Made by a program: the position numbers and the translations under genes
Shown here: positions 23,983-34,400 of the stretch, piece after piece
Position numbering within the stretch: position 1 is the first letter of the stretch
Layout of the letters: every line of letters starts with the position of its first letter
The notes under the pieces: generated by a model
Told to the model about the DNA's origin: nothing
Databases searched by the model: none
Seen by the model: only the letters and a program-made list of their open reading frames with translations
Assembly (NCBI GenBank): GCA_012931725.1
Contig: CM022947.1
Coordinates: forward strand, 21,659,880-21,723,879
DNA from: Litsea cubeba
Taxonomy: Eukaryota > Streptophyta > Magnoliopsida > Laurales > Lauraceae
Length of the DNA stretch: 64,000 nt
Direction: 5' to 3'

Positions 23983-24920
23983 ATACCCAATACTCATGTC
24001 CTATCCATGTCAAAGCTACTTATTAATACAATATCTGTCATGTAGGGAATCTGAACTAGCTAGCATTTGTACCATGGTCTCCAGCCGCGATTTAAAGAAT
24101 ACACTAGAAGAGGGAACTTGGCTGGACACTAATCTTATGTACTATTACTTTGAGATCCTAAGAGCAGGGTGTCCAACCGCTTTCATCGCGGACCCCAGTA
24201 TATCTATAAGTCTAGGCTGAACTATCATTCACATTGAATTTTATTAACATCGTGATTACGCATTGTCCTATATGATAAAAATGTTCATTGATTTGGTAGT
24301 AAAACTCAATGCAGAGTTGATGGCATGAGGGTTCTGTTACGAGTGCTGAAGCTGCATTCGGCAAGCAAGGTCATAGAGTATGGGAAGCCCGGGAGGCACA
24401 AACACTAGTGTTTGTGCTCCACTACAGAAACCATTTCACGTTGGTGGCAGGCTACGTTGATGAAAGAAGGTGGGAGTTCTACAACAGTTTGCTTGGTGAT
24501 CGTTTGTCACAAAGTAAAGCTGAGCAGTTTGTAAGTATTATTTATATTTGTAAGTAAGGTTTATGATCCTAAAAAACATTCATCAGATGAGTTGTCGGCA
24601 TCACCTATGATAATCCCCCCATTTGGATATTGTTGCAGATCGGGTGGTTGAATTCTATGTACATGCATTTTGGCTGGACGGATCCATTTTTATGGCCTGT
24701 ACTGACCAAGGAAGACATTCCTCACTAAGACAATGGTAATGACTGCGGAGTATTCGTTATTGCATATGCGGAGCATTGTGTTCATCGCCGTCCAATCACA
24801 TTTAAACAGTCTGACATTCCTTACTTCCATAGCAAAATTGTGATTGAAATTTTCAAGAGAAGCTGGCAGGTGAATGCTAATAGGCTGAATCTTCCGGACT
24901 TGTTGAACTTGCCGGGTTGA

Positions 24921-25210
24921 TCATATTGTTTGGCTGGTTAAGAATAGTTTTGTAAAAGGTTTTGGACAGTAGATGGAGATGTTGACTGAGAAGCAGTGAA
25001 TCCTTTTGTGAACTTGTAACTTTTACAATTGTAAAAACTTGTGTGTCGATATTAATGCCAAAGTTTTTTTACATTTTAGTGGTTCATGTGGATGTCCCCT
25101 TTTAGATGTGGAATTATTTAATGCAAATGAATGTATGCATTTTGATGACAATGGTGTATGTTTTAGGTGTCCTCTTATTGGAATTGAATATGTGAGAAAA
25201 CATATAACAA
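24921..25210. other. Region after the mobile-domain/C48 gene
   Basis: AT-rich sequence that probably holds the 3' untranslated region of the mobile-domain gene. Nothing else recognisable. Confidence 0.4.
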
Positions 25211-25338
25211 ATAGTCGATATCGACTATAATAGATAGTCGATATCAACTATTTAACTGAAATAATGAAATTACAGTGGTAGTCGATATCGACTATTTAAC
25301 TGAATAATGAAATTACAGTAATAGTCGATATCGACTAT
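25211..25338. repeat. Palindromic minisatellite, array 1
   Basis: Copies of the palindrome ATAGTCGATATCGACTAT (full or with one change) begin at 25211, 25234, 25278 and 25321. The last three are spaced about 43-44 bases and joined by a shared linker (TTTAACTGAA...AATGAAATTACAGT). The palindrome is that of both MULE terminal repeats. The array lies between the ends of the two convergent MULE genes. Confidence 0.9.
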
Positions 25339-25754
25339 TTAACTGAGTTATGTTTAACAAGGATGTTGTTGCCCCTGGCAAAATGAGGAGGAAGATTGTA
25401 AACCCATGCATTATTTTTCTTGAATGCCCTCTTGAATATAAGAAAAGAGAAAATAAGAAGAATACAGAGTTGGTTAAAGAGGACTGGTATGACCTTCCCT
25501 GTTACCCAGGATGTTATTTATTTATTTTTAGCATGTTATTTTACTATGGAGACCAGGTATGCCTTGTTTTGCCCTTGGGGTTTCTTAGATAAGGAGTCTA
25601 TATGCATTGTCTTTTTTTTAAGGAGTGGCATTTATCCTTATAGCATGGGAGATTGGTGATTATGGTCATCAGTCGAGTCTGACCTACACTTTCCTTCTAG
25701 GACGGTTTGGTTTTTAAAAAGATGTTAATCCATTCTCAAATTTGATGTACAATA

Positions 25755-25928
25755 CTAGTCGATATCGACTATTTAACTAAAACATAGAAACTACAGTAAT
25801 AGTCGATATCGACTATAATGACTGAAACATAGAAATTACATTAATAGTCGATATCGACTATTTAACTGTAACATATAAATTACAGTAATAGTCGATATCG
25901 ACCATAATGACATTCAATATCGACTATA
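25755..25928. repeat. Palindromic minisatellite, array 2
   Basis: Copies of the same palindrome begin at about 25755, 25799, 25844 and 25888 (spacing 44-45 bases), with a degenerate fifth half-copy at 25911-25928. The linkers (TTTAACTAAAACATAGAAACTACAG type) are homologous to those of array 1. The copy at 25843-25862 extends to the same perfect 20-base palindrome as the left terminal repeat. Confidence 0.9.
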
Positions 25929-26169
25929 TTGCTTATCTCACATTTTATACCTATTTAGGAGATGTCATTAATAAATGTACTAGCTGTAAAGTAAGATATC
26001 AACAACTAAACCACAATGCGAGAAACATTATATATATTAGCATCACCACAAAAAGTTTACAACAAATATTTTCTTAAATAACATCTTATATGATATCCCA
26101 AAAAAATTACTACCCATCCCACAAGATGTACAAGGTCCGAACAGCATTGTCTAACCAACCCTATGTTGT

Positions 26170-26600
26170 TAAGTAGACTGTACACCATCGATAGAGGCTG
26201 CACATTCAATCCACAATCTCACCCTCCCAAAAAATGCTTTAGTATACTTTTAAATGCTCCAGATGGCTGTATCTATCAAGACATCCAAACCACATATTGA
26301 CAAGTCTTCTTGCATCACCCATCCAAAAAAAATGCTTCAGTAGGCTGTATACACTATCCAGATGGCTGTATCTATGAAGACATCCATACAACACATTAAC
26401 AAGTCATCTTGCATCCCCCTTATAAAAAATGCATCAGTAGGGCTGTACACTTCGAAGATGACTGCATCTAGCAAGACATCCACAACACATATTAACAATT
26501 CATTTTACATCCCCATTCAAGGGACAAAAAAAGATGGCTGCTGTACACTATCCAGATGGCTGCTGCTACTAAGACATTCATACCACAAAAAAACCCACCA
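26170..26600. repeat. Degenerate tandem repeat of about 97 bp downstream of the transposase gene
   Basis: A unit containing GATGGCTGTATCTA, AAGACATCCA, ACACATTAACAAGTC and TTGCATC recurs near 26264, 26363, 26459 and 26560, each time diverged. It sits just beyond the stop of the transposase gene, so it may be in that transcript's 3' untranslated region. Confidence 0.6.
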
Positions 26601-26662
26601 AACATAATTACTTCCAAAAAAGGCCATTCACAAAATATGCATCAGTATGCATGTCATTATCT

Positions 26663-29513
26663 TCAAGTTTGCCCAGGAGGATTGCGACAACTTTGCCGGT
26701 TATGACCCCTCTTCTTACAATTACCACGAGTGACTACCCTCCTTTGGCGGCCGCGATCCTCGGTCCGAATCCTATTCTTCTTTGGCCGCCCTGGTTGCCT
26801 AGAAGCTCGTGGTGGTAAGACTCGTACATCAGATGTGTGCTCCCACTGTTTATTATCACGGGTAGCATGCAACACTTCACTATATGTTGTACGGTATACA
26901 CTTGATAGGTACCAGTGTTCACAGAATCATATGGATCATAGTTTCTAACTCTCATTGAGGCCAATGCATGAGCACAAGGGATCCCAAGGATATCCCATTT
27001 TCAACACGTGCAAGTCTTGCGTTCAAGATCAATGACGTCCACGTACTCTGCAGATTGTACCTGAAACTCAATCAAACCAGCAACACGAACATGCAATTGC
27101 CGAGCTTTTCCGTTTCTCTTTCCAAAACTGTCTCCGCATACGATGTTAGACAACTTGTCAATGCTTGTGATTCAAGATGGCGCTTCTGATAGAACTCCAT
27201 CATCTTGGCCCGTATTTCCTCGACTTGTCTTGTAATAGGTAGGACTCTCGTATCCTTTAAGATGGCGTTTGTGCATTCTGCTGCGTTACTAGTGAACATT
27301 TCATACCGACGTTCATCTACATATGCATCAGCCCATCGTTGCCTTCCGATTGCATCAATGTAAGTGAATGCCTCTTGGTTGACTGCCCGTATATCACTCA
27401 TATATGCATCATATTCAAACGGCCTATTCGCTTTGGCGGCACGCCAAAATCTCATAACAATCGCCGCATCGCTGAAAGCCACCCTAATATTCTCTGCAAT
27501 GTGACGGCAACAATAACAATACGTTGCGGAGGGTATGGTATTCAAGAGCGCTGGAATAAAACCTTTTTGGCGGTCTGACACAATAGTCAAATTATTAGGC
27601 TCACCAATCGCTTTATGCAGATTTGCCAGGAACCACTCCCAACTATCACGTCGCTCGGCTTCCGCGAAGGCAAAAGCGATGGGGAGGAGTTTATGATTGG
27701 CATCATGTGTAACAGCAACGAGCAAAACACCGGGATACTTCCCTCGGAGATGTGTCCCATCTATCGCAATCATTGGTCTGCAAGCATTAATGAAAGACCT
27801 TAGACAAACTCCGAATGCCCAAAAAAATCTTCTAAAACGGTCATTGGACGTGGTATCTATATTTGTTACTGTCCCTGGATTGGTCCTATGCAATTCAATA
27901 CAGTAACTAGGAAGCATTTGAAAGGATTCCTCGTAAGATCCTCGCACTGCACGCAGGGCAATATCCTTTGCTACATGTGCTTTCTTGTATGTAATAGTTG
28001 TCCCAAATTCCATTTGGTAGTCGTTCATGATCTCTTTTGGTTTCAGATTGGGATTTTGTCTGACTCTGTCCATGATGAACTCCGAAATTAGCAATGCTGA
28101 TGCTTGTTTGTGTGCCCTCCCCATCATTGGCTTCGAGCATCTATGGATTGGATTATACGTACGTACTTTGAATTGTGGCCCTGATTCCACGATAGAGGCA
28201 TGAATGCGCCATGGGCAACTTTGATCTTTACAGCATGCTGTCACTTTGTAACCGTTGGTCCTCAAGTGCTTTAGAGTAAAGTTTCCATAAATTGCAAACT
28301 TAGCCAGAGTCTTTCGGAATGTGTCACGATCTGGGAATTCACGGCCAATCCACATTTCCCGGGCTAAGTTGTTTCCAACATCTTTATTCATTTGTTCAGG
28401 TACCATGTTGTCGACAAAATTAACACCTGAATGTTCACTTGAAGGACATGTAGTTTTGTTTGGATTAACCCCGACGATGTTGCTTCTGTCCGAGCCCACC
28501 ACAATCACTGGAATTTGACATGTGAAATTATTCTCACCAAAATCATTATCAACACCATACTCAGCCTCATCCTCTGTATTTTCAACACATGCATTAATGA
28601 CTGGGTTAGTCTTGGCAACTCCTCCTATGTTAGAGCTCATAACAATCACTGGAACTTGTCCTCCTAAATTATTTTCATCAAACTGATTCACATCACCATA
28701 CTCTGCCCCATCCTCTGTATTATCAAAACATGCATTGTTATATGGATTATCCCTGGCAACATTCCCTATGTCCGCGCCCATCACAACCACTGGTATTTGT
28801 CCGGTGAAATTATTATCGTCAGAATGATTCTCATCGCCATAGTCTGCCCCATCCTCTATATTATCAACATCAATCTCTTGACCGAAATCATGCAGTGGAC
28901 TTGTAATGTTTCGGATAGTTGAAAAATATGTCATTATCTTCTTCGAGATGGACTGTAGGAAGCTTTGAAACGGCTGTCATATCGTTCACTTCTTTTCCCT
29001 TGCAATTTGACATGACCATGTTCCTCGATTTTACATGAAAAGATCGATGCTTGTCATTCCTCTGAAACCTACATAGCATCAACAATATAACAAAATACAA
29101 GTTAGGGAATGAGATTAATACTTGATAAGTGTTTAATTTAGAATACAATATGTTAACATACCTAGATTGTTCTCCTCCTCTACATTGTCCACTGTTTGAA
29201 TTGTTAGAAACATATAAGTATATCCCATTTGTATCCCGACCCGATGCTTCATCATTCTATTTACATCATTATCATCTTCAATGCTAGCCAGTGAAAATGC
29301 ACATCCATTGTGAAGAAGATATTGTATGCTTAAACTTTCAGTCGATGTGTCCCAATTGGATGCTTCAATTGCCTCAGCAACCAATGACCCATATGTCATG
29401 TTGGTTGATAAATACCTCATCTTCTGCTTTCCTCCATTATAGACGAGACGCGTCATATCAAATTCAAAGTTTCCATTGTAGTGGAATATGATTAGGATGT
29501 CGCAGTCAGACAT
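26663..29513 (-). pseudogene. MURA-type MULE transposase, broken
   Basis: The first exon starts at ATG 29513 (MSDCDILIIFHYNG) and carries the PB1-like N-terminal domain of MURA proteins. A 93-base intron (29069-29161) follows. The main frame (28934-27072) holds three acidic repeats of about 50 residues, the MuDR DNA-binding segment (REFPDRDTFRKTLAKFAIYG with Cys and His ligands in CCKDQSCPWRIHA and HRC), then the DDE core: AIDGTHLRGKYPG, IVSDRQKGF and TSNAAECTNAI. A SWIM zinc finger (GIPCAHALA) and a C-terminal zinc knuckle (CKKRGHNRQSC) lie downstream. Lesions: a frame change between the second exon and the main frame near 28930, a shift near 27110, an in-frame TGA at 27001-27003 in the SWIM finger, and a shift near 26885. 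The terminal repeats and the element's mobility would normally depend on this protein. Confidence 0.88.
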
Positions 29514-30464
29514 GCTGTTAAAAAAATAAAAAATTAGTAGATAATAGTAATAGAAACAAAAGGTAAATATGTATGCATAAGCTAGCAATGCCAATGGTGA
29601 AAAGGCAAGTATATGTTTAAAGTAAATCCATTGTGATATTCCAAGGAAAATACTTATTATACATGTTAAACAATCCCATACAGATTCTATGTACATTTTA
29701 AACCCTATACAAAAAAAAAAAAAAAAGGAATATGCAAAACAAATGAGATAATGTAACTGTAGGAGCATTTCCATCTTTTATAACAATTTCATGGGACAAG
29801 GTCCATGTGCCGTTAAAATTTATAGTTCTTGTAAAATGAAATAGTGAAAATAGAATTAAAATGGGGCATGACTGTTGTGTTTTAGTTTAGGCTAAATAAT
29901 ACAGTTAAGAACAGAAATGAAGTTTGTATTGACAAATGCAAGCCCATTTAAAATCCTAAACCCAAAAAATTTAAGTGAAAATTAAAGATGGTATTTCCTC
30001 TTTAAGAGAATAACTCCACCGTTCATAACTCTGAATGCACTTAGGTGCCATTTTCTGGGTCAGTAAAAAAATGCACATTTAAAAACCCTAAACCCAAACA
30101 TGAAAATTAAAATACAAGTAGTGGTTTTTTAGAGGTAGATATCCACTGTTCGCAACACTTCAAGCACTTGTATCGCATCTTGTGGGACAGATCAAGGTCG
30201 TTGATTAGTTGTCTAGGGCTGGTAAAATATAAAAGCCAGAATGCAAATCAACAAGCCAAGATTTGGGAAACGATCAAACTAATAATAAAGATTCATGTAT
30301 GTACCTACCTCTTAAAGAAGTGCACCCACCACCATTAATGGATCAAATAAAGAGCTGCAGTTCTTTTTCGTCGCCAGGTAGTGATGCAGGGACCAGACGA
30401 AACGAAGATGCAAAGGGAAAAAGAAGGTGCGTGCGATTCTGAGTATTAATTGTATTTACTATGG
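29514..30464. other. MULE leader and promoter region of the transposase gene
   Basis: Non-coding sequence between the transposase start and the right terminal repeat. A poly-A run lies at about 29711-29726. An open frame extends upstream of ATG 29513 to 29774, but it reads through low-complexity sequence and is not taken as coding. Confidence 0.45.
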
Positions 30465-30606
30465 ATAGTCGATATCGACTATTGCGCTAAAAGACAAAAA
30501 AAAAAAAAAGGAAAAAGTGTATTCAGGGTCCAATCGGTGTAATCTTTTTTACTGGGGCCAATTACAATAATACCCTGTTTATGAGGGTTTTTCCCGTTAA
30601 ATCTCC
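30465..30606 (-). repeat. MULE right terminal inverted repeat
   Basis: In reverse complement it matches the left terminal repeat block for block: GGAGATTTAACG, AACCCTCATAAAC, GGTATTATTG, AATTGGCCC, a T tract, GTCTTTTAGCGC, and the palindrome ATAGTCGATATCGACTAT at 30465-30482. TAAAAAA follows directly at 30607. Confidence 0.85.
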
Positions 30607-30666
30607 TAAAAAAATAATAAATAAATAAATAAATGGAAAACTTAAGCTTTGATTTGAAATGTAGAA

Positions 30667-31205
30667 AAATCTCCTAATGTTCTTAAATTTAATGTTGATG
30701 GTGCGGCAACAGGAAAACCAGGACCTGCAGGGATAGGTGGCATCTTGAGGAACTACAAGGGAGAGGTATTGTTTATGTTCTCAAAGTATATAGGCATCAA
30801 AGATTTTAATGAACCAGAAGTGTTAGCTATATTGGAAGCTCTAAGGATCTGTGTCTCAAATAATTTTCATAGCATAGTGGTGGAAAGCGATTCTTTAAAT
30901 GCGATTTCTTGGATGTCTTGTTTGGAGAAGGGTCCATGGAAATTCCAATTTCTTTTCAATGAAATCAAGACTTGGTCATCATCTTTGAATGTTGAGTTTC
31001 ATCATGTGCATCGGTCAGGGAATGGCATGGCGGATGCTTTGGCTAAGTTGGGGGTAGAAAGAGAGGTAGCTTTGCTTGCTCCTTTGTAATTTATTATTTT
31101 GTGTTGGTATTTAGCTCTAATACCTTCGCATGTTTTTTATTTCTATCTTCTTTATTGTACATTTCTTAAGTCTTTAATATATTTTACCCTTACCGATAAT
31201 AAAAA
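30667..31205 (+). pseudogene. LINE 3' fragment with RNase H domain
   Basis: The frame (about 30667-31089) reads a plant RNase H (RVT_3-type) domain: FNVDGAATGKPGPAGIGG, EPEVLAILEALR, VVESDSLNAI and GNGMADALAKLG. All four acidic catalytic positions (D, E, D, D) are present. Such domains are found at the C-terminus of plant L1-like LINE polyproteins and, more rarely, as single-copy genes. The 3' tail (about 31090-31205) ends in TTACCGATAATAAAAAAA, as expected for a LINE end. No reverse transcriptase lies upstream: the MULE end is only 60 bases away. It is probably a 5'-truncated LINE. Confidence 0.7.
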
Positions 31206-32364
31206 AATACAGATTTTTTTTTAATATTTTTTCCTGATTTAAAATGTGCCCAAAAGTTAAGCCCTAATTTAAAAAATTTTCTTTTAAGTAACCACGACAA
31301 AATCATGCACTGGTCATGATGGGTCAACCAAACTTGACCTGCATGGACCTAACTATTTTTTTTTTTAAAGGGTTGGTAATGAGTTGGGTCCATGCCATAT
31401 GCCTCATGTGTTGATTGACCCAATTGGCCCAACTCTACCAATTTGCTACTCTAGACTCTTCCTGGGTCTAGGCCCGGGATGTAATTGAGTTCCCGATTCT
31501 CCAATTACCCAAAGATTTCGAACCGTTAAAAATCAGGTTTGGGTCATATTTAGGCCCCACTAAGTAAATGTGTTCGGTTTTGGGTCCAGGTCCTTTTTTT
31601 GGACCCATGACCTAAATACTACCAGTTCCGATTCCACATTGGTTCGGACTCAAGACCCGACACATTACCTCAATTTTTTTATAATTTCTCATTAAAATTA
31701 GATTTTTCGCCATACCATGCTCTCTACATAGACTCGGACCCGGGCCCAAACCCGCCCCATATATGGTTTCGGTTCCGGATCTAATTTCACATTCACCTTA
31801 ATGGTTACGGGTCCGAGCCTACCATGGACCCAGATCGGAACCGACCGATTTACATCCCTACTCCAGGTTTCATTTGAATATTTATTTATTTGGAATTATT
31901 GCTGTCGCATGAACGTACACATTTGACGCGTTCCCAGTTTAGGCCACGACCATGCTGCCAACTTCCGTGTGAACCTAAGAACCATAGCAAAATGATTAAA
32001 ATACAAAAAGTCACCATAGTCAAAAATTTGTGTTTAACATAAGACTTGTTCAACTTCTATTTAACTCCTGGTATCCAATGTAAGATTCAAGTTCCTCATG
32101 GACACAAATCTCATACAGAGAGGACTAAACCAAAAGGCCTTTTTTGACTTTTCAAATTCACTACAGTACGGCCACCACCCATTTTTAATTCCATCTTGCA
32201 CAAATTTTGGTCAACCTACTGCTTCCATCCCCACACATTTAATCATATCCCGTGTCGCTTCAAACGTAGTGAAATTCCAAGTAAAATTTCCACAATGGGG
32301 CTGGCTCACCTTTTGAAATCTACACCGTTTCTAATAATTGCCCTCCAATTATATGTGGTATCCT
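31206..32364. other. Non-coding intergenic sequence
   Basis: No gene is visible. A stretch at about 31440-31850 is rich in GGTTCGGGTC/GACCCG-type short motifs in both orientations (GGCCCGGG, GACCCGGGCCC), typical of old DNA-transposon subterminal regions, but no terminal repeats could be paired. Confidence 0.35.
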
Positions 32365-32699
32365 TAAGGGCACGTTTGGAAACAAAATCATCGGGGTGAA
32401 GAATCCTGATTTCGATGGGATTCAATAATATCTATGTTTGGGCAGCTAATATTCCCGAAGATTTTGGCTTCGCAAGATCATCAATTGAGCAGATTTCGGC
32501 ATCCGACCCCCCCCCCCCCCCAATCCGATCTTGCAAATCCAAGGATGAGATGTGCTGGGTATAAAAGACACAATCCAAGGGGGTTGGATTTACGATTTGC
32601 AAATCCCGTCTTCCGTTCGTCTTGCGAAAGTCTCTCACGAAGGAGTCTCTTTGCGGTCGTCTCTTCCCATCGATCGTCTTCCTCTGCCAGGTAAACACC

Positions 32700-34400
32700 C
32701 TCTCAACTGATCTATCCTCTCTTCCTCATCATCTTCCTCTCTACCGATCCCTATCCCTCTCTCTGTTGTATACAAAATCTTGTGTTGAAGTGTGCAGATT
32801 TTTGAGATAATCTATATAATCTTTCTTAACTGGGTTGATGTTTACAGATTTTCTAGATAATCTAGTGTTGAAGTTTGCAGATTATCCATACAAAATCCAT
32901 CTCCCTTTTTCTGTTGTGTACAAAACCCTCTTCAATCTTCATCCTTGTGTTCATGGTTGTTTGAACTCTGTAGTTTCTTCTGAACAAAATATTACTGCAG
33001 ATAAGCTATGGCCCTAAAAAATTGACAGATGGATTTAATTTAACCATTAAACAGATACATATTAAAAAGGGGTAGAAAGTAACTATTTCACATGGATTCA
33101 ATTAGGGTGATCTAATGATGTGTGTTTTACAGATGAGGGTAAACATCTTTTACCATGCCGACATGTAATTTCTCAAATAAATCTCTCTTGCCATGACCTC
33201 CTTTATCAAAAAACTTAAAACAATGAGAAAAGGACATGAAGTGCAAGGAATTACACTGAATCAGTCAGCAGTTAAGAACTGTGTTGTCAATTGTCATTTT
33301 AGTTTATTGGCCTGATCTCTGAGATATATATTCTAGAAAGAACAGTGGTCCACTGGTTGAAACCATTGAACAAAGGAGCTGATTTGTGTGAAATCAGGAA
33401 AATATATACTATCTTAATTGTGATACCATGTGCTTTGGATCTGTAAAAAGTATTGTGGATATATTCTACGTGTGTTCTGATGTGTTGGGTTGTGTTGGTG
33501 TTACATGAGGCATGGACTCCTTGTGGCTTTTGGACTTTCTGATTAGATCCAATTCGAGGGTTTATAGTTAAGAGCCTATTTGGATGTGTTCTCAATCCAT
33601 GAATCATCCTGGTCGTGTATTTGAAGTGTGATGTTTGGTTGGATAATGGCTGTCTGATTAAGAATAACTGCAAGACTTGTTGTCTTATTCTTCAACATTT
33701 TGATAAAGTGTCATATCAAAGCATGAAATGAACAGGATGCATGATAAGTTAGAAACTTTGTATTTTCATTTGGGTTGTAGAATTCTCCTTCCCATTGTAG
33801 GCTGAGCTGTGTAGTACAATTGGAATGCAAGGTAGGAGACATTGCCATATTTATTGCCGGTATACAATCAGTGAAACTGATCATTGATATGAATTTTCCA
33901 AGCTATCATGTAGGATTAACCATAAGATTTTCCTGGTATTAGTTTTCTTCCGGTGAATGGAGCATGATATTTGAATTAGGTGCAAATTCAAGAACTTTAA
34001 TTTCTGTGTCTGTGGGTGGAGCAGTGTATGAGAGCACCAACCTTGTTATGCTATGATGATACATAGTGATAGGTGATTGAGGCAGTCAACATTCAGCCCT
34101 GTGCAAATTAGTTACAAACCTAACTTTTTGTTGGCAAAATATTGTTTCATTTCTGCACAAGTTGTACTTATGTTAATTTTTCCCTTTTCTTTTTATCATT
34201 CTGATTGTTGTATCACCACGAAGTGTTGTTGTTCCAATAACTCTTCATTTGAGAGTTATGTTTATTATGTGATTTAACTTCAAGCACCAGATATCATTGT
34301 GGCTTAGTTGTAAATGGGCCACACCATTTAAAGCCTAGATTCATTAACTGATTGTATGCATGTTCAAATCATTTACAGCCTTCCAGTATTTTTTCTCAGA
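32700..34400. other. Harbinger interior upstream of the Myb/SANT-like gene
   Basis: No transposase (DDE) motif was found in either strand. The sequence looks like a leader and intron region. A minus-strand open frame at 33299-33673 has no recognisable domain. Confidence 0.4.

Larger units (their letters stand above)
11626..24920 (+). pseudogene. MULE-borne plant mobile domain plus Ulp1-like C48 protease gene, broken
   Basis: I read exons at about 11626-11712, 11822-12562, 12648-12820, 12918-13363, 13462-13650, 13722-14293, 24046-24215, about 24323-24530 and 24639-24920, all with GT-AG borders where visible. Exons two to four carry a plant mobile domain (HHLADIYRMVIDHALI, PTGEATITLEDVAYIYGLPV). 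The last three carry a C48 cysteine protease core: GTWLDTNLMYYY, then NHFTLVAGYV with the catalytic His, then NGNDCGVF with the catalytic Cys. Proteins with this pairing occur in plant MULEs; their role is unproven. Lesions include stops at 11906, 13020 and 24726, a frameshift near 12783, a frameshift in a 12-C run at 13082-13093, and a stop in the 13722 exon. The usual catalytic Asp position reads Asn (EFYNSL), and the stop at 24726 falls where the oxyanion Gln is expected. The Copia element sits in the intron after 14293. The exon upstream of 11626 is missing or unrecognised. Confidence 0.75.
6528..30606. mobile_element. Mutator-like element (MULE), 24.1 kb with nested insertions
   Basis: The ends at 6528-6664 and 30465-30606 are inverted copies of each other. 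Inside are a MURA-type transposase gene on the minus strand and a convergent plus-strand gene with a plant mobile domain and a C48 protease domain. Removing the nested Copia element (14335-23982 plus its 5-bp duplication) and the solo LTR with its extra 254-bp copy leaves about 11.9 kb, a plausible size for an autonomous MULE. MULEs carrying Ulp1-like genes (the Kaonashi type) and mobile-domain genes are known in plants. Both genes here are broken, so this copy cannot supply its own transposase. The 7-base AT-rich repeat at the borders is shorter than the usual 8-11 base duplication. Confidence 0.85.

Noticed and set aside
25211..25928. CRISPR-like array
   Set aside because: The repeats are regular palindromes with nearly constant linkers in a plant transposon; the linkers repeat one another and are not unique spacers.
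29514..29774. Extension of the transposase N-terminus upstream of ATG 29513
   Set aside because: The frame crosses a poly-A/T run and hydrophobic low-complexity sequence with no family similarity; the MURA N-terminal domain starts at 29513.
6521..30613. TAAAAAA as a proven MULE target duplication
   Set aside because: It matches at both borders but is only seven low-complexity bases, so it cannot be taken as proof.
30667..31089. Functional host RNase H gene
   Set aside because: All catalytic residues are present, but the LINE-type 3' tail and the lack of an upstream start or exon favour a truncated LINE.
32504..32522. Poly-C run as a functional site
   Set aside because: Simple homopolymer near the Harbinger left end; no partner or conserved context visible.
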